Part shown: positions 1 to 8,392 of the stretch, piece by piece
How positions within the stretch are numbered: position 1 is the stretch's first letter
Layout of the letters: each line of letters starts with the position of its first letter
Source: Bacteroidales bacterium
GTDB taxonomy: Bacteria; Bacteroidota; Bacteroidia; Bacteroidales; F082
Direction: 5' to 3'
Assembly (NCBI GenBank): GCA_024709145.1
Contig: JANJXG010000010.1
Location: 116,993-180,992, forward strand
DNA: 64,000 nt
The notes under the pieces: generated by a model
What the model saw: the letters and a program-made list of their open reading frames with translations, nothing else
Databases searched by the model: none
Told to the model about the DNA's origin: nothing
Position numbers and translations under genes: made by a program

Positions 1-459
1 GTTTTTGGAAACGTCAATGTCAGTGTAGTGAATATGGTTTGATTTAAGGTAGTTTTTCAGTGTCGTACACCATGAGCACGAAGGCGTTGAGTAAACGGTG
101 ACCCTTTTTTGTTTGGGCAATTGGCCTGGCATAGCTGAATGAAAATAACTCTCTTCAAAAAGGGATACATAATGGGCGGGTTCGTTGCACCCCTTGACAA
201 CATTAATAAATTTCTCTCCTTCGAATACCAGCAACGATGGTGCAGTGTTGACCTGATAAGCAACGTGAATGTCTCTCACCTCGGTTACATCCACTGTCAT
301 TATATTGATTGCTCGAATCTGTTCGATTGCGGTCTGTAGGTTATTTAAAGCACACTCGCTGGCTTCGCTGCCTGATTTATAAATCAAGAGGTAGTTCTTT
401 GTGTCACTTTTCAGGGTTTGCTTCAATTCCTGAAGTGAATGAATCGTTTGTATAGCCAT
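1..459 (-). CDS. Thioredoxin-like/glutaredoxin fusion protein (partial, runs off the left edge)
   Basis: An open frame of 153 codons starts at the ATG at 459-457 and continues past base 1 without a stop, so the C-terminus is missing. Residues about 1-105 look like a thioredoxin fold: a beta strand YLLIYKSG, a helix, the strand MTVDVTEV, and the cis-Pro segment NTAPSLLVFEGEKF. The usual CxxC is degraded to ASEC, keeping only Cys36. Residues 118 onward begin a glutaredoxin-like domain with VTVYSTPSCSWC, an intact C128-x-x-C131 dithiol. It probably acts in cytoplasmic thiol-disulfide exchange, with the first domain as a docking or monothiol module (inference). There is no close downstream partner in the window. 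The domain call is fairly sure; the role is not. Confidence 0.8.
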   Translation of the reverse strand, partial: MAIQTIHSLQELKQTLKSDTKNYLLIYKSGSEASECALNNLQTAIEQIRAINIMTVDVTEVRDIHVAYQVNTAPSLLVFEGEKFINVVKGCNEPAHYVSLFEESYFHSAMPGQLPKQKRVTVYSTPSCSWCTTLKNYLKSNHIHYTDIDVSKN

Positions 460-563
460 TTTTGTTATAATTTGAAGCCTGTCAAATCAAAATGTATGCC
501 AGCCAGCTTATTGATCAAATTTGACAATACTGAATGACAAAATTTCAGTTGGCTGATTCGTAG

Positions 564-1052
564 TTAGTAAACATATGGAATAAGCCGCCAACTTGATTGC
601 ATGTATTTATGGTAGCCTATAAAATGCCTGATTAATAGTTTTTCCTCATAATGCAGTTTAAAAACTAGGTTGAACACCAAAATGATCCACACAGCTAGCC
701 TTGGCATTGTGAAATCTTCAACAATTAACGGAAGAGTTGCAATGAGTTGCGCCAAATACATCGGGTGGCGTATATATTGGTAAACTCCATGTGTAACAAG
801 CTGACCCTCAATCTTTGGTATTGGCGCGACATTAAAGTTACCGATTTTCATCTGGTAGATGGCAACAAGTGCCAGGAAAACTCCTGCTGATTCAAGCAAA
901 ATGCCCCATTCTGTCGACGACAATAGTTTACCCGTAGCAGCAATCAGGATCAGGCAAGTAAATTGTACTGCAACGAAAAGATAAGCTAAACTCAGGTATT
1001 TCATTTTGTGAAAATTAAATAGACTTCCGACTTGCCGGTTCTTGCCGGCCAT
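564..1052 (-). CDS. Isoprenylcysteine carboxyl methyltransferase-like membrane protein
   Basis: A 162-residue integral membrane protein with about four hydrophobic segments. The C-terminal half carries the ICMT/PEMT-type signature: HGVYQYIRHPMYLAQL, followed by a hydrophobic stretch and the HYEEKLL...F-x-x-YxxY block, which in this family contributes to SAM binding. In bacteria such small proteins are generally annotated as methyltransferase family with unknown substrate; no prenylated protein substrate is implied. The ATG at 1052 is 39 bases from a TATCTTTG -7 box, but an internal ATG at 1004 (MKYLSLAYLF) would place the first membrane helix right at the N-terminus and is a possible alternative. 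It is transcribed alone, divergently from lpdA. Confidence 0.75.
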   Translation of the reverse strand: MAGKNRQVGSLFNFHKMKYLSLAYLFVAVQFTCLILIAATGKLLSSTEWGILLESAGVFLALVAIYQMKIGNFNVAPIPKIEGQLVTHGVYQYIRHPMYLAQLIATLPLIVEDFTMPRLAVWIILVFNLVFKLHYEEKLLIRHFIGYHKYMQSSWRLIPYVY

Positions 1053-1086
1053 TTCTGCGCAAGTAGAGTTAATTCGCCGGAAGTCT
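1021..1086 (-). promoter_or_regulatory. Nested inverted repeat spanning the start codon of the ICMT-like gene
   Basis: AGACTTCCG at 1021-1029 is perfectly complementary to CGGAAGTCT at 1078-1086, and directly inside it ACTTGC at 1030-1035 pairs with GCAAGT at 1059-1064. The start codon (1050-1052) sits in the inner loop. The outer arm begins about where transcription should start from the -7 box at 1091-1098. A 5-prime mRNA structure that limits translation is possible; this is inference from complementarity alone. Confidence 0.4.
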
Positions 1087-1090
1087 GTGG

Positions 1091-1098
1091 CAAAGATA
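1091..1098 (-). promoter_or_regulatory. Bacteroidota -7 promoter element (TATCTTTG)
   Basis: Read on the minus strand this is TATCTTTG, a full match to the TAnnTTTG consensus, 38 bases before the ATG of the ICMT-like gene. No convincing -33 TTG is seen at the usual spacing. Confidence 0.5.
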
Positions 1099-1246
1099 GG
1101 CTTTCGGTTGTATCTACCTTATTCGATGTGTATTTTTTATCCTTCATGCGATTGAATACCCTGCTGAACACTTTTTCACAAACCTTGTTTACTGCACAAT
1201 GACAGATATTCTGTGAGCAGCATACACATTCTGATTCATGATTGCG

Positions 1247-1262
1247 TAAATTTGTACTTTTG
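1247..1262 (+). promoter_or_regulatory. Tandem -7 elements upstream of lpdA
   Basis: TAAATTTG (1247-1254) is immediately followed by TACTTTTG (1255-1262). Both match TAnnTTTG and lie 33-48 bases before the lpdA ATG. No clear -33 TTG is visible, so which of the two is used cannot be told. Confidence 0.5.
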
Positions 1263-1294
1263 CAATTCGTAACAATTCAAAATAATTACCGACT

Positions 1295-2686
1295 ATGAAA
1301 TATGATATCATTGTAATAGGCAGTGGACCAGGTGGCTATGTGGCTGCTATCCGTGCTTCCCAACTCGGAAAAAAAGTAGCTGTCGTCGAGAAAAGTGAAA
1401 TTGGCGGCATTTGTCTTAACTGGGGTTGTATCCCGACCAAGGCACTGCTCAAAAGTGCACAGGTATTCAACTATGCAAAACATGCCTCAGATTATGGCAT
1501 TCAGATTGAAGGCGAACCAAAACCTGATTTAACAGCGATCGTTCAACGAAGCAGAGGAGTGGCAGATGGCATGTCGAAAGGAGTTCAATTTTTATTCAAA
1601 AAGAATAAAATAGAATTGATTCAGGGCTTTGGCAAACTAAAGGCAGGAAGGAAAGTTGAAGTTACCGATGCCAACGGAAAAACATTTATTGTTGAAGCCG
1701 ATCATATTATTCTTGCCACTGGGGCAAGAGCGCGTCAATTGCCCAACTTGCCAATCGATGGTCAAAAAATTATCAGTTACCGTGAAGCCATGGTCTTGCA
1801 AAAGATGCCTGATTCGATGGTCGTTGTTGGCTCTGGTGCAATAGGAAGTGAGTTTGCCTATTTCTACAATTCGATGGGCGTTGATGTGACGCTTGTTGAA
1901 TTTATGCCAAATATTCTGCCTATTGAAGATGAAGAGGTTTCAAAACAACTTGAGCGGTCATTTAAAAAAGCGAAAATGAAAGTTATGACGAGTTCAAGTG
2001 TTGAATCGGTAGATACAACCGGAAACAAGTGCAAAGTTACAATCAAAACCAAAAAAGGCGAAGAAGTTATTCATGTTGATGTGGTTTTATCAGCTGTTGG
2101 TGTTGCAACAAACCTTGAGGGACTTGGACTTGAAGAAGTTGGCGTAGCTACTGAGAAAGGAAAAGTATTGGTTGACGATTATTATAGAACCAATGTTGAG
2201 GGTGTTTATGCAATCGGAGACATCGTTCACGGACCTGCTCTGGCGCATACAGCCTCTCATGAAGGAATTACCTGTGTTGAAGCAATTTGCGGCCTCAATC
2301 CTGAACCAGTCGACTATGGTAATATCCCTTCCTGCACTTATACCAATCCCGAAGTTGCATCGGTGGGCATGACTGAAAAGCAAGCCCGTGAAGCAGGTTA
2401 TGAGGTTAAAGTCGGCAAGTTTCCATTTTCCGCTTCCGGTAAAGCAAGTGCTGCCGGTAACAAAGATGGCTTTGTAAAGGTTGTTTTTGATGCTAAATAT
2501 GGCGAATGGCTTGGTTGTCATATGATTGGTGACAATGTCACTGAAATGATAGCAGAGGCTGTTGCTTCCCGAAAACTTGAGACTACCGGCCATGAGATTA
2601 TTAAGACCGTTCATCCGCATCCTACAATGTCAGAAGCTATCATGGAGGCTACTGCTGATGCATACGGAGAAGTAATTCATTTATAA
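1295..2686 (+). CDS. lpdA: Dihydrolipoyl dehydrogenase (E3)
   Basis: A 463-residue flavoprotein that reoxidises dihydrolipoamide with NAD+ in 2-oxoacid dehydrogenase complexes or the glycine cleavage system. The FAD-binding GSGPGG is at residues 9-14, the redox disulfide is GGICLNWGC (Cys40, Cys45), the NAD-binding GSGAIGSEF is near 179, GVYAIGDI is near 312, and the C-terminal catalytic HPHPTMSEA holds His440, His442 and Glu447. Length and all motifs are normal for the family. No E1 or E2 genes are adjacent, so the partner complex is encoded elsewhere. The start ATG follows two TAnnTTTG boxes and is well placed for the N-terminal FAD fold. Confidence 0.97.
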   Translation: MKYDIIVIGSGPGGYVAAIRASQLGKKVAVVEKSEIGGICLNWGCIPTKALLKSAQVFNYAKHASDYGIQIEGEPKPDLTAIVQRSRGVADGMSKGVQFLFKKNKIELIQGFGKLKAGRKVEVTDANGKTFIVEADHIILATGARARQLPNLPIDGQKIISYREAMVLQKMPDSMVVVGSGAIGSEFAYFYNSMGVDVTLVEFMPNILPIEDEEVSKQLERSFKKAKMKVMTSSSVESVDTTGNKCKVTIKTKKGEEVIHVDVVLSAVGVATNLEGLGLEEVGVATEKGKVLVDDYYRTNVEGVYAIGDIVHGPALAHTASHEGITCVEAICGLNPEPVDYGNIPSCTYTNPEVASVGMTEKQAREAGYEVKVGKFPFSASGKASAAGNKDGFVKVVFDAKYGEWLGCHMIGDNVTEMIAEAVASRKLETTGHEIIKTVHPHPTMSEAIMEATADAYGEVIHL

Positions 2687-2783
2687 TCAATTACATAAAA
2701 TTCGATTAGGCTATTAAACAGGATATCCGGATACGATAGCCAAAGCCACTGATCAGATTTTAAACCTTGTAATTCTTGTTGAT

Positions 2784-3326
2784 ATGGAAATTATTGAAAC
2801 AAAAATCCCTGATTTGCTTATCGTTAAACCTGCTGTGTTTGAGGATAACAGAGGCTATTTTTTTGAATCCTACAACAAGGAAAAGTTTTTAGGAAAAGGG
2901 ATAGACCAGAACTTTGTACAGGATAATGAGTCCAAGAGTATGAAGGGGGTGTTGCGCGGCCTGCATTTTCAGGCACCGCCTTTCGCACAAGGTAAACTTG
3001 TAAGGGTCATGAAAGGTGCAGTACTCGATGTGGCCGTCGATATCCGAAAGAATTCCCCCACCTATGGTCAGTGGGCATCCATCGAACTCACGGAGTCGAA
3101 TAAATGGATGTATTGGGTTCCTCCCGGTTTTGCACATGGTTTTATAACACTCGAAGACAATACGGTGTTTTTCTATAAATGCACCAATGTCTACAACAAG
3201 GCATCCGAAGGCAGTATCCGGTGGAACGATCCGGACTTAAACATCACATGGGGGCATGCTACGCCTTTGCTCTCTGACAAAGATCAGCAAGCTCCTTTAT
3301 TCCGCGACTTTGTCAGCCCTTTCTAA
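2784..3326 (+). CDS. rfbC: dTDP-4-dehydrorhamnose 3,5-epimerase
   Basis: A 180-residue cupin-fold RmlC enzyme that epimerises C3 and C5 of dTDP-4-keto-6-deoxyglucose on the way to dTDP-L-rhamnose. Visible family blocks are FEDNRGYFFESYN, QDNESKSMKGVLRGLHFQ (with the catalytic His in RGLHFQ), GKLVRVMKGAVLDVAVDIRK and GFAHGFITL. The length is typical. The other rml genes (rmlA, rmlB, rmlD) are not in this window, so this copy stands alone between lpdA and a lytic transglycosylase gene 18 bases downstream; the latter may be cotranscribed. Confidence 0.95.
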   Translation: MEIIETKIPDLLIVKPAVFEDNRGYFFESYNKEKFLGKGIDQNFVQDNESKSMKGVLRGLHFQAPPFAQGKLVRVMKGAVLDVAVDIRKNSPTYGQWASIELTESNKWMYWVPPGFAHGFITLEDNTVFFYKCTNVYNKASEGSIRWNDPDLNITWGHATPLLSDKDQQAPLFRDFVSPF

Positions 3327-3344
3327 ACTATTAACTGACTACTG

Positions 3345-4337
3345 ATGATTTTTTTCACCAAGACGTCTTTGCATGTATTATGCTGGGCATTCCTCGGTTT
3401 GTTAGGGCTCGCTCAGTTGAGTGCTTGCGGGCGGGCAACCGAAGTTAAAGCAATCAATGGATTTCAGATTGATCAACAAAATGATCCGCCTTCCAGCCGG
3501 CATAATTACCGCATTTTTTCGCCTGAACTCCCATCAGAGCTTGATTTTGCCGGTGAAAACCTTCCTTTGCAGATGTTTTACGTTGTTGAAAGTCTTCAGC
3601 GTGAACTACTTGTCAATGCTTATTGGCACAGTTCAACGCTAATGACCCTGCAGCGCACCGGTCGCTGGTTCCCGGTGATAGAACCCATTTTGAAAGAAAA
3701 TGGGATTCCGGATGATTTCAAATACCTTTGCGCAATTGAAAGCAACCTCACCAATACCCGTTCGCCTGCCGGTGCTGCCGGATTCTGGCAATTTATGGAG
3801 GGAACCGCCAAAGAATACCAGCTGGAGGTTAATGCTGATGTTGATGAACGTTATCATCTGGAAAAATCGACCAAAGCTGCTTGTCAATATTTGAAGAAGG
3901 CTTTTGAACGTTATCAATCCTGGGCCTTGGTTGCTGCTGCTTACAATGCCGGAACAAAGCGTATCGATGGGTTTTTATCAGAACAAAAGGCTGCTTCTTA
4001 TTTTGATTTATTGATGGCTGAAGAAACCGAAAGGTATCTTTACCGAATCATGGCCATGAAAATAATCGCGCAAGACCCCGGCGCCTTTGGTTATGAGATC
4101 AGAGAGAATGACTATTATCAGCCTCTTCAATTTGAAGAAGTTTCAGTTAATCAGCCTATCGACGACCTGGCTGCTTTTGCTGCTTCCAAAGGCTTCTCCT
4201 ATAAGCTGTTGAAAATTTTCAATCCCTGGTTGCGGAGCAATAAGTTGCAAGCCGGTCTAGGAAAGACGTACATTCTCAAACTACCCCTGTCTCCTTATAA
4301 TCTTACCCATAAGTCATACGGTGAAAGAGCTCAATGA
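3345..4337 (+). CDS. Lytic transglycosylase lipoprotein (SLT domain, MltD-like)
   Basis: A 330-residue exported lipoprotein: hydrophobic signal, lipobox LSAC with Cys28, then an SLT catalytic domain. The catalytic Glu is in CAIESNLTN at about residues 129-137, followed by SPAGAAGFWQFM and VAAAYNAG, hallmarks of family 1 lytic transglycosylases that cleave the MurNAc-GlcNAc bond to 1,6-anhydroMurNAc. MltD-type proteins often end in LysM repeats. The C-terminal 75 residues here resemble a single LysM-like region (ASKGFSYKLLKIFNPWLR) but this is weak. It lies 28 bases upstream of uvrA and may be cotranscribed with it. Confidence 0.9.
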   Translation: MIFFTKTSLHVLCWAFLGLLGLAQLSACGRATEVKAINGFQIDQQNDPPSSRHNYRIFSPELPSELDFAGENLPLQMFYVVESLQRELLVNAYWHSSTLMTLQRTGRWFPVIEPILKENGIPDDFKYLCAIESNLTNTRSPAGAAGFWQFMEGTAKEYQLEVNADVDERYHLEKSTKAACQYLKKAFERYQSWALVAAAYNAGTKRIDGFLSEQKAASYFDLLMAEETERYLYRIMAMKIIAQDPGAFGYEIRENDYYQPLQFEEVSVNQPIDDLAAFAASKGFSYKLLKIFNPWLRSNKLQAGLGKTYILKLPLSPYNLTHKSYGERAQ

Positions 4338-4365
4338 TGGTGGAAATTAAAAGCGCAAAAACTGA

Positions 4366-7209
4366 ATGAGTAAAGAGCAATTCTCCGAAGATCAATTTCT
4401 TGAGGTTTATGGCGCCCGGATGCATAACCTAAAAAACATCGATCTGAAAATCCCCCGAAACGAGCTGGTTGTTATCACCGGCCTCAGTGGGAGTGGTAAA
4501 TCTTCCCTTGCTTTTGATACCATTTATGCCGAAGGACAGCGTCGTTACATGGAGTCGTTCTCAGCCTATGCCCGGCAGTTTATCGGTAATATGGAACGTC
4601 CTGATGTTGACAAAATCACTGGTTTAAGCCCTGTTATTTCGATTGAACAGAAATCAGTGAACCGAAATCCGAGATCAACCGTAGGAACAATCACCGAAAT
4701 TTATGATTTCCTGCGGTTGCTTTATGCCAGGGCAGCCGATGCCTTTTCGTATGAAACCGGTGAGCTGATGGTTAAATATTCGGAAGACCAGATAGTTCAG
4801 TTGATACTTGAACAGTTCGCCGACCAAAGAATTATCCTTCTTGCACCGGTTGTCAGGGCAAGAAAAGGTCATTATCGTGAGCTCTTTGAACAGATTCGTC
4901 AAGCAGGTTTTGTTAAGGTAAGGGTAGACGGCGAAATCAAAGAGATTGTTTTCGGCATGCAGCTCGACAGGTACAAAACACATGATATTGAGATTGTGAT
5001 TGATCGGTTGGATTTGAAGGACAAAGATTCAAAGCGGTTGAGCCAGTCAGTTCAAACAACAATGAAACATGGAAAGGGGCTTATGCAGCTGCTCGAAGTT
5101 GAATCACAGCAGCTGCGTTATTTCAGCAGGTTGCTGATGTGCCCGACAACAGGCATTTCCTATGATGAACCTGAGCCCAATACTTTTTCGTTCAATTCGC
5201 CCTATGGCGCCTGTCCGAAATGCAATGGCTTGGGAGAGATCACAGAAGTTGATATGATGAAAATCATTCCCAACCCATCACTCAACATTCGTAATGGTGG
5301 ACTGGCTCCTTTAGGTGAATTCAAGAGCAACTGGATTTTTAATCAGATGGAGGCTATTGGCATTAAATTCGGATTTACACTGAATACACCAATCAATGAA
5401 ATACCGGAGGAAGCAATCGATGTTTTGTTATATGGTTCCACACAATCATTTGAGGTAAAAAAGGAGTATCTTGGCGTTGTGACTTCATATACACTCAATT
5501 TTGAAGGAATTATCAATTTTATCTCAGGTCAGAACAACGAGAATGCCTCACCAGCCATCAGAAGATGGGCTGCTGGTTTCATGAATCACATACCTTGTCC
5601 TGTATGTGAGGGAAGCAGGTTGAAAAAGGAAGCAAGGTACTTCAAAATTGACGGACTTAACATTGCTGAAGTAGCCACGATGGATGTGAAAAACTTGTCG
5701 CATTGGGTGAAACAGCTCGAAAACAAGTTGAGTGCAAAACAGTTTCAAATTGCCAGAGAGATTATCCGTGAGATTGAGAAAAGAATTGATTTTCTGCTTG
5801 AAGTTGGCATCGATTACCTCAATCTTAACAGGCCTGCCAATACCTTAAGTGGTGGTGAATCACAACGAATCAGGTTGGCTACCCAAATTGGTTCGCAGTT
5901 AACCGGTGTGCTGTATATCCTTGATGAGCCCAGTATCGGTCTTCATCAGCGCGACAATCACAGGCTCATTGCATCGCTCAAGCAGTTGCGTGATATCGGA
6001 AATTCAGTGATTGTTGTTGAGCATGATAAAGATACAATCCTTGCAGCAGATTATGTGGTTGACATTGGTCCTGGAGCCGGTATTCATGGCGGATTGGTGG
6101 TGGCTCAGGGCAAACCTGGTCAGATGGTTGATTGCCAAAGTATTACTTGTGAATACCTTAGTGGAAAGAAGCAGATTGAAGTGCCTCAGGCACGCAGACA
6201 AGGACATGTGGGCAAAGCGATCGTGCTCATGGGTGCACGGGGAAATAACCTCCGAAATGTCCGGCTTACCTTGCCTTTGGGTAAAATGATTTGTGTTACC
6301 GGCGTCTCAGGTTCCGGGAAATCAAGCTTGATCAACGAAACATTATACCCAATCCTTAGCCGACACTTTTACCATGCACTCAAACAGCCTTTAGCATACG
6401 AAAGCATCACCGGACTCGATTTGATTGACAAAGTGATTGAAATTGACCAGTCACCAATAGGCCGCACACCCCGCTCCAACCCTGCCACTTACACCAAGGT
6501 TTTTGATGATATCCGGAAGTTGTTTGGCGAATTGCCAGAATCACGCATCAGGGGATACAAGCCTGGCAGGTTTTCTTTTAATGTGTCAGGCGGTCGGTGC
6601 GAAACCTGTAAAGGGGCAGGACTCAGGATTATTGAAATGAATTTCCTACCCGATGTAGCCGTAATGTGTGAAGATTGCGGTGGTAAACGATACAACCGTG
6701 AAACCTTAGAGGTACGTTATAAAGGCAAATCAATCAACGACATTTTAAATCTAACCATCGAACAGGCTTTTGATTTTTTTGATAATATACCCATGATTCA
6801 ACATAAAATGAAAACGATGCGTGATGTTGGGCTAGGTTATTTAAGTCTGGGACAAGCCTCTACCACCATTTCAGGGGGTGAAGCACAAAGGGTGAAGCTC
6901 GCTTCCGAATTGTCAAAAAAGGATACCGGAAAAACACTTTATATACTCGATGAACCAACAACCGGTCTGCATTTTGAAGATGTGAAGGTGCTGATGGATG
7001 TTTTGAATAAATTGGTTGATAAAGGAAACACAGTGCTTATCATCGAGCACAACCTGGAGGTTATCAAAGTGGCCGATCATGTGATCGATCTGGGTCCTGA
7101 AGGTGGGTCCAAAGGCGGAACAATTGTTTGTGAAGGAACTCCTGAAGAAGTTGCATTGGTGCGTGAAAGCCATACAGCGCAATATCTAAGAATGGAATTG
7201 GGCCTTTAA
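4366..7209 (+). CDS. uvrA: Excinuclease ABC subunit A
   Basis: A 947-residue damage-recognition ATPase of nucleotide excision repair. Two ABC modules are complete: Walker A GLSGSGKSS at 39-47 and GVSGSGKSS near 645, signatures TLSGGESQR and TISGGEAQR, and Walker B ILDEPSIGL and ILDEPTTGL. The zinc module in the second half is intact (CETCKGAG ... CEDCGGKRY). The first zinc site keeps CPKCNGLG and a CP at LMCPTTG. A cysteine present in E. coli UvrA just after YARVG is replaced (DAFSYETGE), which I believe is common in Bacteroidota. The gene ends in a strong terminator. The uvrB and uvrC genes are not in the window. Confidence 0.97.
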   Translation: MSKEQFSEDQFLEVYGARMHNLKNIDLKIPRNELVVITGLSGSGKSSLAFDTIYAEGQRRYMESFSAYARQFIGNMERPDVDKITGLSPVISIEQKSVNRNPRSTVGTITEIYDFLRLLYARAADAFSYETGELMVKYSEDQIVQLILEQFADQRIILLAPVVRARKGHYRELFEQIRQAGFVKVRVDGEIKEIVFGMQLDRYKTHDIEIVIDRLDLKDKDSKRLSQSVQTTMKHGKGLMQLLEVESQQLRYFSRLLMCPTTGISYDEPEPNTFSFNSPYGACPKCNGLGEITEVDMMKIIPNPSLNIRNGGLAPLGEFKSNWIFNQMEAIGIKFGFTLNTPINEIPEEAIDVLLYGSTQSFEVKKEYLGVVTSYTLNFEGIINFISGQNNENASPAIRRWAAGFMNHIPCPVCEGSRLKKEARYFKIDGLNIAEVATMDVKNLSHWVKQLENKLSAKQFQIAREIIREIEKRIDFLLEVGIDYLNLNRPANTLSGGESQRIRLATQIGSQLTGVLYILDEPSIGLHQRDNHRLIASLKQLRDIGNSVIVVEHDKDTILAADYVVDIGPGAGIHGGLVVAQGKPGQMVDCQSITCEYLSGKKQIEVPQARRQGHVGKAIVLMGARGNNLRNVRLTLPLGKMICVTGVSGSGKSSLINETLYPILSRHFYHALKQPLAYESITGLDLIDKVIEIDQSPIGRTPRSNPATYTKVFDDIRKLFGELPESRIRGYKPGRFSFNVSGGRCETCKGAGLRIIEMNFLPDVAVMCEDCGGKRYNRETLEVRYKGKSINDILNLTIEQAFDFFDNIPMIQHKMKTMRDVGLGYLSLGQASTTISGGEAQRVKLASELSKKDTGKTLYILDEPTTGLHFEDVKVLMDVLNKLVDKGNTVLIIEHNLEVIKVADHVIDLGPEGGSKGGTIVCEGTPEEVALVRESHTAQYLRMELGL

Positions 7210-7249
7210 ATAGCATTCATTTATTGTTTTCTCAGAGTCAAAACCGACC

Positions 7250-7297
7250 AAAAGAAAAAACCCGGTCACATTAGTGAACCGGGCTTTTCTTTTTTAA
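7250..7297. terminator. Rho-independent terminator after uvrA
   Basis: The stem CCCGGT-CAC / GTG-A-ACCGGG (7261-7283, one bulged A, ATTA loop) is preceded by an A-rich tract and followed by CTTTTCTTTTTT, so it can work in both directions. Confidence 0.85.
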
Positions 7298-7597
7298 CCA
7301 ACCAATATTCTATAAAAAAACTACTTCGTATTATTAACTACAATAATCGTGCCAGAAGTATTTTGCGCAATCCCGGACAAATAATTGTTCACTATTTAAT
7401 CATTTCTGGATGAATGTTTCCATTTTTCGGAAAAGCATAGATCGCAAACCACCTGATTTGAACGATCAGTTTTACTGTTTTTTTAAGTTTAATGACCTGA
7501 ATCTGAAAACTTTTCGAAAAAAGCTTGTTATAATTTAGAATTAGTCTAAATTAGCATAATCATTTTTTGCACAAACCAAATATTTAAATTACAGTAA
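7298..7597 (+). other. Gene-free leader between the uvrA terminator and the oxidase operon
   Basis: About 300 AT-rich bases with no credible reading frame and no recognisable tRNA or riboswitch. It must contain the oxidase operon promoter, although no perfect TAnnTTTG box was found near the ATG. A perfect 9-bp dyad at 7531-7553 is the only strong structure; a weak 6-bp inverted repeat TACTTC/GAAGTA lies at 7322-7360. Confidence 0.6.
7531..7553. promoter_or_regulatory. Perfect 9-bp inverted repeat, candidate operator of the oxidase operon
   Basis: TAATTTAGA (7531-7539), a 5-base spacer, and TCTAAATTA (7545-7553) form a perfect dyad centred 56 bases before the ATG of the SCO gene. AATTAG is also repeated directly at 10-base spacing. 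This geometry fits a dimeric regulator site. No transcription factor is encoded nearby and the family cannot be assigned from sequence. Confidence 0.55.
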
Positions 7598-8389
7598 ATG
7601 AATACGTTGTATAAAGCACGCTTAGTCAAAATTCTTGTTTTGACTGTGTTTATTTTAATGTTTTTCCCCCGTATACATGGTCAGGAGGAGCTTGGAGTAT
7701 ATGAAAAGCTTGATCAGTTTGTTGAGGATGGTATTGTTTTCACGGATGAGAATTTCAATCAGGTAGATATCAAAGATGCCGTAAAAATGCCGACCATCAT
7801 TTCGATGGTTTACTATGAATGCCCCGGAATTTGCACCCCGCTCATGAATGGTCTTGTGGACGTAATGAATAAGTCGGACTTATTATTGAATAAAGATTAT
7901 CAAGTGTTTACGATAAGTTTTTCACATCTGGAAAAAACTGTTCTGGCACAAAATAAGAAAAAGACCTATGCAAATCTGATCAAAAAAGGGGAGGTTAATC
8001 AGGGCTGGCGCTTCTTTACAGGTGATAGTCTGACGATCGATCGTTTCCTCGACAACATTGGTTACCAAATCAAGCAGGAGGGTGCAGAGTATATTCATCC
8101 CGCAACAATTTTGGTGCTCAGCCCGGGTGGTAAAATTACCAGGTACCTGCATGGTACTTATTTTCTTCCTTTTGATTTCAAGATGGCAGTCGTAGAAGCT
8201 GGTATGGAAAAGTCTGGACCGACCATCAACAAAGTGCTCAATTTTTGTTTCAGTTATGACGCCGAAGGAAAAAAGTATGTTTTCAACGCCACCAAGGTTT
8301 CTGGAATTGTTATTTTATTGGCCGCCCTTGGCTTATTATCATTCCTGGTAGTAACAGGAAACCAAAGAAGAAAACCCAAATTATCATAA
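7598..8389 (+). CDS. SCO1/SenC family copper chaperone
   Basis: A 263-residue membrane-anchored thioredoxin-fold protein. It has an N-terminal signal/anchor (residues 8-27), the copper motif YYECPGICTP with Cys75 and Cys79, and the third ligand His167 in EYIHPATILV. A further transmembrane helix near 233-254 precedes a basic tail, so it is held in the membrane at its C-terminus. SCO proteins deliver copper to, or reduce, the CuA site of cytochrome oxidase subunit II. Its position as first gene of the oxidase operon, 3 bases before subunit I, supports exactly that job. SCO is normally before or after the cox genes; the double anchoring is a minor peculiarity. Confidence 0.93.
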   Translation: MNTLYKARLVKILVLTVFILMFFPRIHGQEELGVYEKLDQFVEDGIVFTDENFNQVDIKDAVKMPTIISMVYYECPGICTPLMNGLVDVMNKSDLLLNKDYQVFTISFSHLEKTVLAQNKKKTYANLIKKGEVNQGWRFFTGDSLTIDRFLDNIGYQIKQEGAEYIHPATILVLSPGGKITRYLHGTYFLPFDFKMAVVEAGMEKSGPTINKVLNFCFSYDAEGKKYVFNATKVSGIVILLAALGLLSFLVVTGNQRRKPKLS

Positions 8390-8392
8390 TGT

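Noticed and set aside
57..263. 68-residue minus-strand frame near the left edge
   Set aside because: Out of frame with the longer open frame from 459, which has convincing thioredoxin and glutaredoxin motifs.
2090..2620. 176-residue frame on the minus strand inside lpdA
   Set aside because: It is a shadow of lpdA, with no signal or domain, and lies wholly within a complete, strongly supported gene.
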